Part shown: piece after piece, positions 44,374-55,442 of the stretch
Position numbering within the stretch: position 1 is the stretch's first letter
How the letters are laid out: each line of letters starts with the position of its first letter
DNA from: Roridomyces roridus
Lineage: Eukaryota > Basidiomycota > Agaricomycetes > Agaricales > Mycenaceae
Assembly: GCA_029378245.1 (NCBI GenBank)
Contig: JARKIF010000002.1
Span: forward strand, 124,001-188,000
Direction of reading: 5' to 3'
Length of the DNA stretch: 64,000 nt
Translations under genes and position numbers: made by a program
The notes under the pieces: model-generated
What the model was told of the DNA's origin: nothing
The model's input: the letters and a program-made list of their open reading frames with translations, nothing else
Databases searched by the model: none

Positions 44374-44794
44374 TATGACGAACGCGCCCAGGCACCACTC
44401 GTCCTCCCGTTCGCATGCCCCTACCGTCTCTCTCAACTCGCGGTGCCGATTACCCTCCATCAACTCCCCCCTCAGCAAGCAGCAGAGACGGACTTTGACG
44501 TGATATGCCGCTGGGACAGGGACGCCTCGACCTCGACATACATCGCCACCGCCCTCTCACCGTCGCCACCCGCAAGATCTCCGACATGGATGCATGGAGT
44601 GTATCGAGCAGGGGTGTCGGGCTGTTTTGCTTGATGGGTGTTGTTGCAGTGTGGACGACGGCAGTGTGAGGTCGGGGAGGTTTGGGAATGGGGTGTGTGG
44701 ATGGTGATGTCAATGGATGGCGTGGAAGCTAGGTGCTTGAATTATATTTTTTCTCTTCTTCCTTGGCACGGACTATCTCCATCTCTACTTGTAC

Positions 44795-44856
44795 CACCTA
44801 CCCGCTCCTTGTATACTATCTATTTCACCTACCCGCTCCTTGTACACTATCTATTT
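44795..44856. repeat. 31-bp tandem duplication
   Basis: CACCTACCCGCTCCTTGTA(T/C)ACTATCTATTT occurs twice head to tail (44795-44825 and 44826-44856) with one difference, downstream of the membrane-protein gene. Confidence 0.85.
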
Positions 44857-45804
44857 GCGGGTTGTACCAATCTCATTTATTTTCTTCCATTCTAACGCGT
44901 GTGTTGAGGGACTCGAGTCTCGAAAGGGTGGGGGACAGGGCGGACTGACGGATTTCCAAATCGGGAAGAGTCTCTCCAAGCCAACTCCAAGCCGCCACCA
45001 TCCACGACGCTGCGCACCAATCGTTCTCACTCCATTTTTTTGACCACTGGGCCAGCTGTCGTCTGATTCCACTGGGCCTGGGCTTGACGTCTTTGAAGAA
45101 CTGTCCATCAGACACGCTTGCTCTTATCCATCATCGTCCAAGGCGTTAAACACCAACCTCACCAGTCCACAATGCCTGTTTCGGTGCCATGATTCATACA
45201 GTTCTCTGCGCCGTCCAATCATAGGCCAACGTCGAAGCCGCATCAACGGGAAGATTCAAGACTCCTGGCCAGAATTTCCGCCGTCTCCAGGCCCAGCGCA
45301 AGACCAGTTCCGGAATTTCTCGGCTTAGATTACGTGTTCAATCTGGGTGCTACGGGAGGAGCTGTATCCGCTGCACCTGACGAGCCCGGGAGCACCATTT
45401 TGGAATGAGATCATTAGGACGTCAGGGAATTTTCGCGTCAAGGACTGGTCGAGGATTGAGATGAGCCTGCTCAGTGCTCACTGAGGAGTGGTTCGCCTTC
45501 CAAATCGCGCGTGAACAGTAAGCAGTTGCACAACCCGAGTATAGAGAGAGAAAAAGCAAGTTCATTCTTTTTCTTGTATATATTTCTTGCCAATAGACTC
45601 GGCCTTCGCTTCAAAATTGTCGGAGGCAGAGATGGGAATGTGGACTATACATACGTTAAAGTAGGACTCGACCCTCACCAAGCCTGTTTGTAAATATGTA
45701 ATTATCTTTGAATTCCAGGACGGCAAAGCCACATCGAGCAACAGGAAAGCAGGCACGAGAGCCGATGACCCAGAGAATTCGATACAGCAGAATACATACT
45801 TGGT
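44857..45804. other. Gene-poor stretch with duplicated leader segment
   Basis: Contains the counterpart (45106-45290) of the leader at 42555-42740, with a minus-strand frame 45108-44851 beginning MDSSSKTSSPGPVESDD. No domain is recognised. From 45300 to 45800 only short frames occur. Confidence 0.4.
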
Positions 45805-47460
45805 TTAGTACGACTCGAATGCTCCAATCCATTCCCCTGCTTCCCACGAAGTGCGCATTCCCAGCGAGGGCAGACCCATCCACGGGTGGGATTCGCACAG
45901 AAAGGTAGGCCGGTTATTCTGCGATAAGACCAAAAAATTCACCTTAACGCCCCTAGAGCGAAACGCCTCATACTCCGTCGTCGACACCGGCGGTCGCCCC
46001 CAATCCTTCGACCAATCAATTGCCAAACGGCGGAACCCGGACCCGAGCTGAATCCGACCGCGTAGGAAGGAACAAATCGTCCCACCGGATACATGGCTAT
46101 TCCCCCGAATTTCGAGTCTCTGCAGTCTCGGGCAGACGGCTGTCCCACCTCGGGCGGGCGTAAGAAGACGGAGAAGCCATTGAGGAGTGCAAGCCTCCTC
46201 ATCAAGGACTAGATGGATTGGCTCTGCCCAGATCCAGTCGTCCGCATTGTTTGATACGGAGAGCTCGGTGAGGTTAAGGAAATGCCCCAGCGTTTGCTGG
46301 ACTCCGGTTTCCGTGAACGAAGGGAGGTTGATGTGGAGAGTTTCGAGTTGCGTAGAAATGCAGGAAAGATGGCCAGCACCATCGCCGTCCACCAATGATG
46401 TTGTTGGGACGTGTAACTGCCGCAGCGCCGGCAAATCCAGATGATTCAAAAGATGACCCACTGACTTCAAGGTCAGATAACGCGGGTGAATGATTGAGAA
46501 GGATTTGAGGGATAAGACAGCGAGTGGTTTTGACGCCGAATACTGGTCCCCAATATTAATCGGGTCCTGCGGCCCCGAATCAAGTGGAACGAATGCGAAT
46601 GAAATGAGGCGAGGACATTGTCCAAGCAAGTTCAAAACATCGCTGAGAGCTATTCCATTCGAGGGCCCGGCGGATTCGAGGGATAGATGTGTAAACTGCG
46701 CGCAAAAGAAGGGGCGGAGCAAAAATGAGTCGACTTCAGGCGCCTCGAATGCTGGCCCCGGCATGATCCAGTCAGCGACCCAAGGCATGTACTCGTTCCT
46801 GTATATGCCGAGCTGCTGAAGGGCGATAGGTACCGGGATGGAATGCCGAAGCATGCCAGCAAACCTCTGCGCAACCTCTCGGGGCGCATCCCAGACCTCG
46901 ATGTTCCTCCATCGAGCCGCAGACTCGGCTAAACAGTCCAGGAGCGCGTCAAGCCCCTCACATTCGCTGGTAAACGAGAGCGAAAGCGAGATTGGGCGGA
47001 CCCCGGAGCGCTGGAGCCAGAGAGAGACTGCCGGGATCCTCTGCTCGGGCTTCTCCAGGACAAATTCCACCGGAATGTGAAGGGAAGACCAAAGTCGCGG
47101 TGTCGTGAGGGCGATATGCCGCCACGCGCTGGAGATCCGGGCTAAAAGTAGCGGCGCTTCTTGGGCGCTCATGACAGCGTTCCTATCGGTCGGAAGACAG
47201 GCAACGAAGATCTCGCGAATGACATCGGGGGGGAGCCGACGGGGGTATGCTACGAGGGCCTTGTGAGAGTCAACATATGTCTCGAGTTCGTCGCGCTCTG
47301 CAGTGAGTTGGTCACGCTCTGCATCGAGTTCGCGGAGCCGCTTGTTGACAGATTCTAGCCTGACCACGCGCTGCGAGACGTCCGTGCGAATTTTCTGGCA
47401 CTCGGCATCGGACGGGACTAAATTGGTGTGAAGCCACTGGGCGGGGGGAGAGTCGGTCAT
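45805..47460 (-). CDS. F-box protein, coiled-coil family, array member 1
   Basis: Single exon, 551 residues from the ATG at 47460 (MTDSPPAQWLHTNLVPSDAEC). A heptad coiled coil (VNKRLRELDAERDQLTAERDELETYVDSH) is followed by the F-box (YPRRLPPDVIREIFVACLPTDRNAVMS...RISSAWRHIALTTPRLWSSLHI). A leucine-rich C-terminal half follows (LPALRQLHVPTTSLV, LNLTELSVSNNAD, CPRLQRLEIRGNSHVSGGTI) and ends near HPWMGLPS. Presumed SCF substrate adaptor. Two paralogs follow in the same orientation; the C-terminal halves diverge most, as expected for substrate recognition. Confidence 0.9.
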   Translation of the reverse strand: MTDSPPAQWLHTNLVPSDAECQKIRTDVSQRVVRLESVNKRLRELDAERDQLTAERDELETYVDSHKALVAYPRRLPPDVIREIFVACLPTDRNAVMSAQEAPLLLARISSAWRHIALTTPRLWSSLHIPVEFVLEKPEQRIPAVSLWLQRSGVRPISLSLSFTSECEGLDALLDCLAESAARWRNIEVWDAPREVAQRFAGMLRHSIPVPIALQQLGIYRNEYMPWVADWIMPGPAFEAPEVDSFLLRPFFCAQFTHLSLESAGPSNGIALSDVLNLLGQCPRLISFAFVPLDSGPQDPINIGDQYSASKPLAVLSLKSFSIIHPRYLTLKSVGHLLNHLDLPALRQLHVPTTSLVDGDGAGHLSCISTQLETLHINLPSFTETGVQQTLGHFLNLTELSVSNNADDWIWAEPIHLVLDEEACTPQWLLRLLTPARGGTAVCPRLQRLEIRGNSHVSGGTICSFLRGRIQLGSGFRRLAIDWSKDWGRPPVSTTEYEAFRSRGVKVNFLVLSQNNRPTFLCESHPWMGLPSLGMRTSWEAGEWIGAFESY

Positions 47461-47753
47461 GATGGTGGTCAAAGAAAAGGGCAGAAACAACGTGATTGAT
47501 TTTGATGTCAATATCCTGATGCCGCCGCCGCATCCGTTCTGCGAGGACAAGGGTAAATCCACGTGCACCGAGTTGGGAAAAGATTTGAAGGAGATCTTCG
47601 CGTTGTAGGATGTGTTTGAACTTTGAACTTTGATTGCTTACTTACTAAAGGACGTGCTTCGCAAAGGAGGTGAAAATTTTGGATGTGTAAGTAACTCGAT
47701 ATGTACATACAAAATGTATCGATTTCAGTTCTACCTTCCAAGCCAACAAGCTC

Positions 47754-49400
47754 TCAATTTGGCAAACCAGTCCACGGACTCGATTTGGCCGGAATTCTGG
47801 ACCTCAGATTCTCGGGAACAACCAAGGATAACTCCACGCCACGAGCTCGGAAATCCGCCAGTTCGTCGGGAGAAAATAACTGCTCCTGGGGGTCCGTGAA
47901 CCAAGAGATATCCAGACGCCGGAAACCAGTCCCCAGTTCCGCGCGTCCTCGAGCGAAGCCATCCAACAACTCCCGCGACACAAGGCTACTGTTCCGGATC
48001 TCGAGGGTCTGTAGTTCCGGGCAGAGGGTGACAGCACCGGCCTCGGCGTTGGGAGTGAGAAACCGAAGTAGACCATCAACGGTGCAACTACCCGATGCTA
48101 GCCCCCCGATCGGTTTCACCGCGCGTGTGTCCAATATTTTGAGCTCTGCAAGATTGGTGAAATGTCCGAGAATCTCGAGAATTTCTGCCGTTGTGAAGCG
48201 GTCGAGATTGATCAGGAGACTTTCGAGGCCCGTCTCGATCTCGAGAAGAAATATGTGACGCCGATCCAAGCCACTGCGGACTGGTGGCTCCACAGTTGGG
48301 ATGTGTAACCTCCGCAGCGCTGGAAGAACCAGAACGCCAAGAATGAGTCCCAATGTCTCGAGGGTGAGGAGCCCGGCGGCCCCGGCCTCAATCATGGTGA
48401 AGGATTCAAGAAAAGGTAGAGTGATTGGTTCCCTGCCCGAGTTTCGATCCACGTCCTGCGTGCGCGTGATCGTGGGCATGAAGGTAAATGAAACGAGTCG
48501 AGGACAGCGAGAAAGCAGGTTTAAAACCTCGATGGGCGATAATCCACCCGATGGGCCGGTGGATTCAATATGAAGATGAGTGAAGTTCTTGCTGAAGAAG
48601 GGCAGGTCGAGGAGAAAGACGTCGAGTTGGGGCTGTTCTGCGTCGTCTGGGTTTATGTCTAGACGCCAGATATTCATGCGGCGAAGATTTGGGCCTCTTG
48701 ATATGCCAAGTTGGCGAAGGGCCGAAGTATCCGCAGACCTCGCCGAGTACGAAGCCTGGATCATGGCCAACAAGGGATGCGCTACACCGAGCGTCAAATC
48801 CCAAATGTCTAGCCTCCCCCAGCGATGCGCGGAGTCAGCCAGACACTCCATCAACGCAGCTTGCAAACCCCTCCAATTGTCGAAGTTGTTCATCATTTTC
48901 AATCCCTGAGGCCCCACACGGCCCATGAAAGCCAGCGACAGAGAGATCGGGCATGAGCCCGAGCGCTGCAACCACTGAGAGATCGCTGGGATCCTCCGCT
49001 CCGGGTCTTCCAGGACGAATATAGCCGAAATGTGAAGAGAGGCCCAGAGTTCCGGCGTCGTGAGTGCAATCGCCCGCCACGAGCTGCAAATTCGCGATAC
49101 AAGCAGTGGGGCTTCATGCGCACTCATGACGGCGTTCCGGTCGGTTGGCGGACATGCCACGAAGATTTCGCGGACGACATCGACAGGGAGTCGACGAGGA
49201 TAAGATATGAGGGCCGCGTGGGAGTCGACGTATGCCTGGAGCTTGTCGCGCTCAGCGGAGAGCTCTCGGATGCGTTGGTGGAGCAAATCCAGCTGGACGA
49301 CACGGGGAGCGAGCACCGCGCGAATCTTCTCGCACTCGGCGTCGGAGGGAACAAAATTGGTGTGAAGCTGGGCCTTGAAGGGCGAATTCAAGTCGATCAT
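47754..49400 (-). CDS. F-box protein, coiled-coil family, array member 2
   Basis: Single exon, 548 residues, ATG at 49400 (MIDLNSPFKAQLHTNFVPSD). The coiled coil is LLHQRIRELSAERDKLQAYVDSH; the F-box is YPRRLPVDVVREIFVACPPTDRNAVMSAHEAPLLVSRICSSWRAIAL. The LRR-like tail has LPALRRLHIPTVEPP, FTNLAELKILDTR and CPELQTLEIRNSS, ending SPWTGLPN. Slightly closer in its N-terminus to member 3 than to member 1. Confidence 0.9.
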   Translation of the reverse strand: MIDLNSPFKAQLHTNFVPSDAECEKIRAVLAPRVVQLDLLHQRIRELSAERDKLQAYVDSHAALISYPRRLPVDVVREIFVACPPTDRNAVMSAHEAPLLVSRICSSWRAIALTTPELWASLHISAIFVLEDPERRIPAISQWLQRSGSCPISLSLAFMGRVGPQGLKMMNNFDNWRGLQAALMECLADSAHRWGRLDIWDLTLGVAHPLLAMIQASYSARSADTSALRQLGISRGPNLRRMNIWRLDINPDDAEQPQLDVFLLDLPFFSKNFTHLHIESTGPSGGLSPIEVLNLLSRCPRLVSFTFMPTITRTQDVDRNSGREPITLPFLESFTMIEAGAAGLLTLETLGLILGVLVLPALRRLHIPTVEPPVRSGLDRRHIFLLEIETGLESLLINLDRFTTAEILEILGHFTNLAELKILDTRAVKPIGGLASGSCTVDGLLRFLTPNAEAGAVTLCPELQTLEIRNSSLVSRELLDGFARGRAELGTGFRRLDISWFTDPQEQLFSPDELADFRARGVELSLVVPENLRSRIPAKSSPWTGLPN

Positions 49401-49803
49401 GGTGGTGAGAAGCAACGGGATTTGATCGGAGGAGTCGTCCCGATTCGGGCAGAATGCCAAAGGTCATAAAGAGAAATTATGCGACGAAGAATCGTCGCCG
49501 CACCCTCCCATTCCCACTATTCACATTCCAAATGGATCAAACGAACTGAAAAACCATCCGTGCATTATAAAGCTAAACGAAGTTTGAACAAAGTTGACAG
49601 TAAGTACCTCCGCAAGTTGCAAACTTCGGATTCAATCCGACGAAGTGAGGCACAGTACAGTCTCCAAAGCCATCGGATCCGCCTTTCCCGATGTCTGCTA
49701 TTGTCTCCTCCTGGTTCCTTTTAGGGTGTAAGTAATCGACGCTGTGTAAGTACATGAATGAAAGCATAGATGCATGGTTCATGGACTGACTTGTGACTTC
49801 TGC

Positions 49804-51420
49804 TCAATGCCAATGGGTTCCCCAGGGCAGACCCGTCCACGGAGTGACTCTCATCGGCTGATTCGGCTCACTAATTGAGTATTGGCTCGGAAAAATGAGG
49901 TCAACCTCGACCCCTTGGGACCGAAACTCTTGAATGGCTTCGTCCGAAAATAATTCCGCGTCCTTGGGTTCCTGCCAGCGAACTTCCAAGCGCCGAAAAC
50001 CGGAGCCCAGTCCTGCACGCTTCCGAATAAATGACTCGGTTGCCACCGTCGATGGCATCGAGTCACAATGAATTGCGAGCTCCTGCAACCTCGGGCAAAG
50101 CGTTGACCCGGACTCCCTAGGAGTGAGAAGCACAATAAGACGCTGAGGGTCCCACAACTGCAGGGCCTCTTGGTCAAGAGCTTGGCCCCAATACCAAGTT
50201 TTGTTGTTCGAGACCGTGAGCTTGGTGAGATCGGGAAGGGTGCGAAGAGCTTGGAGAATCGCTGGCTCAGTGAAGGAGCTGCGGTGAATAAAAAGGGTTT
50301 CGAGGAGGGGTATATTTTCGATGGCGGACAGCAAGGGATGATGGTTGTCCGAGGAAATTTCTGTCTGTATGTGTAGTTGACGCAGCTCGGGTGTGACCAG
50401 CTTTTGTAGAAGCTGGCCTATAGTCTGCAGGTCCCACATACAAGGATCCAATAGGATGAAGGACTCGAGGAAAGGCAACGAAATGGATGTTGACAGGGAT
50501 GTGTCAGCCCGGTCATTGCGGTTGGCTGGGAAGAATATGAGCGACACAAGTAGTGGACATTGCCGAAGCAACTTCAAAACAGTGCCTGGCGACAATCCCG
50601 ATTCCGAAGGGTGACCAGGATTCCCAGAAGAAATCAAGGATAAATGGGCGAGGTTATTCCAACAGAATGGCAAATCCAGGAAAAAATCCTCGAGGTTCTC
50701 CGTTCCCAGGGAATGGAGGTGCAGCCTGCGCAAACTGGGCGCCGAAAACAAGAGGAGCTGACGCGCATGATGGCGGAGAAACTCGCCGTGTCCTATGACC
50801 GTGATAGACTCCAAGAGGGGTGTTTGAACGGTCGCAAGCGCAGAAAGCACTTCGAACGTCAGAGTTCTGAATTCGACATTCCCCCATCGAGCGGCAGAAT
50901 CGTGTAGGACGTCTGCGAATTGCGGAGCGAATGGATGCGTGCCGGGAGTCAATGCAAGAGAGATAGGGAGGGCCCCCGAGAGCTGCAACCAGTGTCGAAG
51001 AGCGAGAATCCGCTCCACCGGGTGGCTCAAAATGAAGTCGATTGGAACGTGAATTGAAGCCCAGAGGCTCGGCGTTGTGAGCGCAATCTCTCGCCACGCG
51101 CTGCAAATGCGTGAGATCAGCAGCGGGGCTTCCTGGGTGCTCATGACGGCGTTACGGTTGGTCGGGAGACATGCCACGAATATCTCGCGGACAATATCGA
51201 CAGGGAGTCGGCGGGGATAAGAGATGAGGGCCGTGTGAGAGTCGATGTCGGCCTGGAGCTTGTCGCGCTCAGCAGAAAGCTCGCGGATGCGCTCATTGAG
51301 CAACTCCAGCTGGAGCAAACGAGGGACGAGATCCGCCCGAATCTGCTCGCACTCGGCGTCGGAGGGAACAAAATTGGTGTGAAGCTGGGCCTCGAAGGGC
51401 GAATTCCTGAAATCAGTCAT
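49804..51420 (-). CDS. F-box protein, coiled-coil family, array member 3
   Basis: Single exon, 538 residues, ATG at 51420 (MTDFRNSPFEAQLHTNFVPSD). The coiled coil is LLNERIRELSAERDKLQADIDSH; the F-box is YPRRLPVDIVREIFVACLPTNRNAVMSTQEAPLLISRICSAWREIAL. LRR-like segments include ATVQTPLLESITV, PSLRRLHLHSLG and LPDLTKLTVSNNK; the tail is VTPWTGLPWG. Its leader matches the relic at 53097-53260. Confidence 0.9.
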   Translation of the reverse strand: MTDFRNSPFEAQLHTNFVPSDAECEQIRADLVPRLLQLELLNERIRELSAERDKLQADIDSHTALISYPRRLPVDIVREIFVACLPTNRNAVMSTQEAPLLISRICSAWREIALTTPSLWASIHVPIDFILSHPVERILALRHWLQLSGALPISLALTPGTHPFAPQFADVLHDSAARWGNVEFRTLTFEVLSALATVQTPLLESITVIGHGEFLRHHARQLLLFSAPSLRRLHLHSLGTENLEDFFLDLPFCWNNLAHLSLISSGNPGHPSESGLSPGTVLKLLRQCPLLVSLIFFPANRNDRADTSLSTSISLPFLESFILLDPCMWDLQTIGQLLQKLVTPELRQLHIQTEISSDNHHPLLSAIENIPLLETLFIHRSSFTEPAILQALRTLPDLTKLTVSNNKTWYWGQALDQEALQLWDPQRLIVLLTPRESGSTLCPRLQELAIHCDSMPSTVATESFIRKRAGLGSGFRRLEVRWQEPKDAELFSDEAIQEFRSQGVEVDLIFPSQYSISEPNQPMRVTPWTGLPWGTHWH

Positions 51421-51774
51421 GGCGGTGAGAAACAACGTGATTTGATGGAGTCGTCCCAATTTAGCCAAGACGCCAAAGACCACAAAAGGAAAAATCGTCG
51501 CTTGCCAATCTTGGCATTCCAAAACCCATGAATTGAAAACTATGCATACCGGAACACAAAGAACAAAACCGCTGCGCCAAGGCCATCCCTGAGCGGACCT
51601 CGTTCCTTCATCTGCATCCTATCCGATTGTAAAGCCGTTGATACAGGCTCTCAACTCCCCCCTTGGCCTGACTTCGTTGTTGCAGGAGCGTTGCGCATCG
51701 ACTGAGAATGGCAAGTGCGGCACGGTGCTTCATCCCAGCAAGGGAATGCCCTCCGCCTTCGCCTATCCCGTTTG

Positions 51775-52089
51775 ATGTCCTCGCAAATATACTCCACGCC
51801 TGATTTCCCTCCTCACCGTACCCTCCGCTTCTTCCACGGCGCGACTCTCAAGATCCTCCTCGTGGCTCTCGCACTTGCTGGCGTTGCTCTTTCCTCGATG
51901 CGGTACCACCTCCAACGCCTCTACCACGCCACTTTCCATCTTCGTCTAGCTGTTGGCGCTCTGGCAGCCGCTCTAGCTCTCGGTCCCCTCCAGCCTTTCC
52001 TCAGCGCACTCATCCCAATGAAGTCCCGAGTCACCCTTTCGCCTTGGAGGCCCCCAAACCCTCCCGCACCCGCCCATCTACTAGCGTGA
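51775..52089 (+). CDS. Possible small membrane protein
   Basis: A 104-residue frame starting MSSQIYSTPDFPPHRTLRFF has two hydrophobic stretches (LKILLVALALAGVALSS and LAVGALAAALALGPLQPFL) and a Pro-rich end. No family is recognised, and composition alone could explain the frame. Confidence 0.35.
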   Translation: MSSQIYSTPDFPPHRTLRFFHGATLKILLVALALAGVALSSMRYHLQRLYHATFHLRLAVGALAAALALGPLQPFLSALIPMKSRVTLSPWRPPNPPAPAHLLA

Positions 52090-52179
52090 AGGATACGGCG
52101 ACTGAGATTGGTGATTATGGATGAGGTGAGCGCGAGGGGTGCCGTGTGCGAGGGAAGTGCGTGCGAGTTAAGAACAGAA

Positions 52180-52560
52180 ACGGATGGTGGCGAACGAGGA
52201 CCGCGGCCAAGGGGGGAGAGTAGCCAGACGCAGGAACCCGTGCACAAGCGCCCCATCGTCCAGGATTGAATTGGAGCAACGGGCGAGTCCACACTGGGAT
52301 TGTCGGTGCGAAAAGCAGAGTATCTACGGCTGGAAAGGCAGACATAGACGATGGGGGTGGACGGGGAAGGTGCGGGTCAAGACGAGGGGTGAATGATGGA
52401 TAACGAACACCACAGCAAGGGAGCTCGGAGGATGCGAGCGTACCCTTGGTAGTCGCATGTATGGCCACGTCGTCCAGGACTGGATGCACGCGGGCACTGG
52501 GAGCGGTGTCGACGTAAAAGTTGGGAGTGTCCACAACTGGATTGAGAGGGCTCCCGGCAC
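52180..52560. repeat. Imperfect direct repeat of about 210 bp
   Basis: Two diverged units (about 52185-52325 and 52395-52560) share ordered words such as CGTCCAGGA(C/T)TG, (G)GTCCACA(A)CTGG and GTTCGTTA or GTTCGCCA. A 203-codon minus-strand frame (52726-52115) crosses both but looks like translated repeat rather than a gene. From 52600 to 53090 I see nothing else. Confidence 0.45.
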
Positions 52561-53096
52561 AGAAAGCTGGAATGGAGCTGCGCTTGGGTCCTGAGGAAGG
52601 ACCGTCCGCAACGGCCTGACACGATGGTAGTGATAAAGCGCAGATGGTGAATGGGACAAGAAGGTTGCTCAAGGGAACGTCCTGCGCGGTTCCAAGTGGG
52701 CAACGATGACGCGACGACAGGCCCATGGTACACGTGCTGCATCTGGGCTCTGCGGCTGCTTCCAGTCATGAGCTGCACGAGATGCGGAAGCTTTAGACGC
52801 ATGGTTCCTGTATCAAATGAGCCAAGAACCGAGACAAACGGCAAAATGTACACACCGACCGACGATCCCAACGAACGGTGTTTCCACCGCCCAAGGAAAG
52901 TAGCCCCTCCGCGAATGAGGTGAATGCCGGTGCAGCCTGTGTGCATCTCAAAAGTCAGGCTTTGATAGGAAGGAGTCTGCGCGCACCGCACGATCGTGCG
53001 GGACGGTACCTGCATGATGTCGGTACTGCCTATAGGCCTCTACCGTATGACTATTCAGGCCTTCATGGCGGCAACTGGCTCGTCCGCTACAACGCT

Positions 53097-53260
53097 GCCA
53101 AGGACGGAACGAAATTGGTGTTGAGCTGGGTTGTGAAGGGCGAGTTCAAGAAATCCATGGTCGGTAACAACGTGATTTTTGATCGGAGTCATCCCGATTC
53201 GGCCAGAACGCCAAAGGCCATAACAGCAGGAAATGCTGCGGACCAAGAATCGTCGCTGAC
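53097..53260 (-). pseudogene. Relic of a fourth coiled-coil F-box gene (leader plus 19 codons)
   Basis: On the minus strand, the ATG at 53158 opens MDFLNSPFTTQLNTNFVPS, matching the starts of array members 2 and 3 (NSPF.AQLHTNFVPSD), then loses similarity and reaches a stop. Sequence upstream to about 53260 also matches the member 2/3 leader (AACGTGATTTT, CGCCAAAG, AAGAATCGTCG). All the F-box is gone, so this is a breakpoint remnant of the array. Confidence 0.75.
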
Positions 53261-55442
53261 AAAGTCCACGCTCTTCCCCTTGCAATTCACACCCAGTGAA
53301 AACCAGGTCTCGCGGGGGCTCACGAAATCCTCCTGTGGTATCGGCAGGGCTCGCGTGGTCTCGCACTTGTACATTTGCCCAAATTTATACAGCTCGATCC
53401 CGGAGGATACCACAGGATGCCACAGGATGCACTAATGGGTAAGAAATGATGTGTTCTTTGCTCTGGTATTTTGTGGTATCGTGCAGTATCGGATGGGCTA
53501 AAAGTGCATATATTCTCTATATACCATACATTCTGCTACCTACGGGCCCGCCCGCGCTACCCAGCAGCGCCCCGCCGTCCGTACGGCGCACGCCAAGCTA
53601 CGCACTCCATATCCCTCATCTCGGGATGTGAAGATGTCGAGCGGTCGCCATGCGTGGTGTTGCGAGGAACGAGAGTGCGAGATCGAGGGCGGAGAATGGC
53701 ATGAGACTCAGAGGCAGTTGCAGGTCGCCCTCATCCCATTACGCCGCACGAAGAAAGCTGTGAGACGATGAGAAGCCCAACGGAGAAGCACCTGAAAGGT
53801 ATGTGAGTAAAGACCAATGCGCAACGGAGCGAGAACGCACCAGGCACAGTGAGTCGGCGTCGTCGTGTTTTTACATGGCTTGAAGTAGTCAGTACGCGTC
53901 AGAAAAGAACTAAGCAGAGCCGTTTAGCTCAGCAACGCACCCGAGTCCACAGAGACGACCGAGGTAACTGGATGGGATCTCGCTCGGCAATCGAAGGCGG
54001 GGGCTCAGGGAACTGAGAGCTTGACGAAGGTGATAGCTTATCGGAGTCGGCGGCGAGAATGAGGTGAGGGACTGAGTCGTCCGTCCAGGCGACGGTCGAG
54101 ATAGCGGCGTGGACAACCGAAAGGAGTCGGAAGCGAGGGATGAAGAAGCGGGAGGAAGGAACCACACACAGCAACGGGTAGCCTGCAACGCAGGGTAAGA
54201 CACCGCGAATGTAAAAGAACGTACCCTGCTCGCAGGTTCTTGAGCCAACTGCGTGGGCCGTAGACGTCGCTGCCTTCCCTCGATGGACTGTCAGTGGGAA
54301 TAGTGGAAAGAGAAAGGTACCACGCACGGATTCACTCTGCTCTCTTCAAGTAACCCGTCGCGATTGGACGACGGTGCGGTGTGGAAACTTGAAAGGTGAC
54401 CCCGCCTTGGCCCTTCTGCGAGTGGCTGGCCACGATGACATAACGAGCTGGAGCTGAGGCGAGAGGCGAGAGGGTGTTGTGACAAGTGCAGAATGAGAGC
54501 GGCGAGGAGGAGCGCGGTAGGTGGGGCATGGTAGGGCATGGTGGTGGTGTGGAGCAAAGAAGTCTTTCAAACTCCGCTCGCTTCCGGGACTTGATATGAC
54601 TCGGTCGACGAGCCCGGCAGATTCATATTCTCTACTCATGCTAGTAGCTATCTCTAAAATGCATGTACGAGCCCAGGCGATACTTTTCAAATCCAAAGAT
54701 CCCAAAATGATACCATCCAAGCTCAGCCGATCCTTCCTGATGCCCGGCGATATTTCCTGATACCTGGTTTTCACTGGGATTCACATCCCAAAGCCATGGA
54801 TTAAAAATAAAACTATGCATTACGAGGCAAACAAAAAAAGTAGACAACAAAAACCACCAGAGCAGACCCACGACTCATTAACTCAGGCTAAATGGTTCGT
54901 TCGACAGAGAAATGAAAGACGAAGGCGGGGGGGAAAACCATGAGTTGAAACGACTGCATTGCCAAGCTACCGAAGTACAAACAAAAAAGTAGACTACGAA
55001 AAGAATTCCATCAGACAGACGCTCGACTCGCTGGCTTCCCTCCAATCGGCCCTTTCGAGCACAAAAGGAGAGGAAACCAAACGTCCTCGAGACCAACGCG
55101 GAGGCCAGCCATGTTCTCGGTTAAACGAGTGAGCGCGAAAGTCATCGAGCGGAATTGAAGGATGCGGCATTTGTAAAAATGCGAGACTCGGTCAGTTTCT
55201 ATAAAAAGATCCTGATGAGTATGTATCTGAGGAAATCGAGTTGTCGGGCGGTTCCTTTTATATTTTTCGGGGGTGGTCCGTGCGCGGGGTGATGGCACGT
55301 GATATGGGCGGTCAAACAAGGATGTCTACACGTCTGCGAAAAACCACACGAAAACGAGGAGACAATGAAGTGGTACAAAAGATACACCTATTTACAGCAA
55401 GGTACAACGAACACGTCTAGCAGCAGAAGAGAATAAATCATA
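53261..55442. other. Gene-poor region between F-box array and adenylate cyclase
   Basis: No supportable gene in about 2.2 kb; frames are short and Ser/Pro/Arg-rich. Two features: an inverted repeat of about 22 bp around ACCCAGTGAAAACCAGG (53290-53312) and CCTGGTTTTCACTGGGA (54760-54780), and a diverged direct repeat ACAAAAAA(A)GTAGAC at about 54830 and 54980. The last 300 bp are probably the adenylate cyclase 3' UTR. Confidence 0.4.

Noticed and set aside
52115..52726. 203-codon minus-strand frame as a gene
   Set aside because: It spans both units of an imperfect repeat and has Pro/Ser/Arg-rich low-complexity translation with no intron signals or domain.
53915..53960. TTTAGCTCAGC resembling a tRNA D-arm
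   Set aside because: No matching acceptor stem, anticodon arm or T-loop could be found around it.
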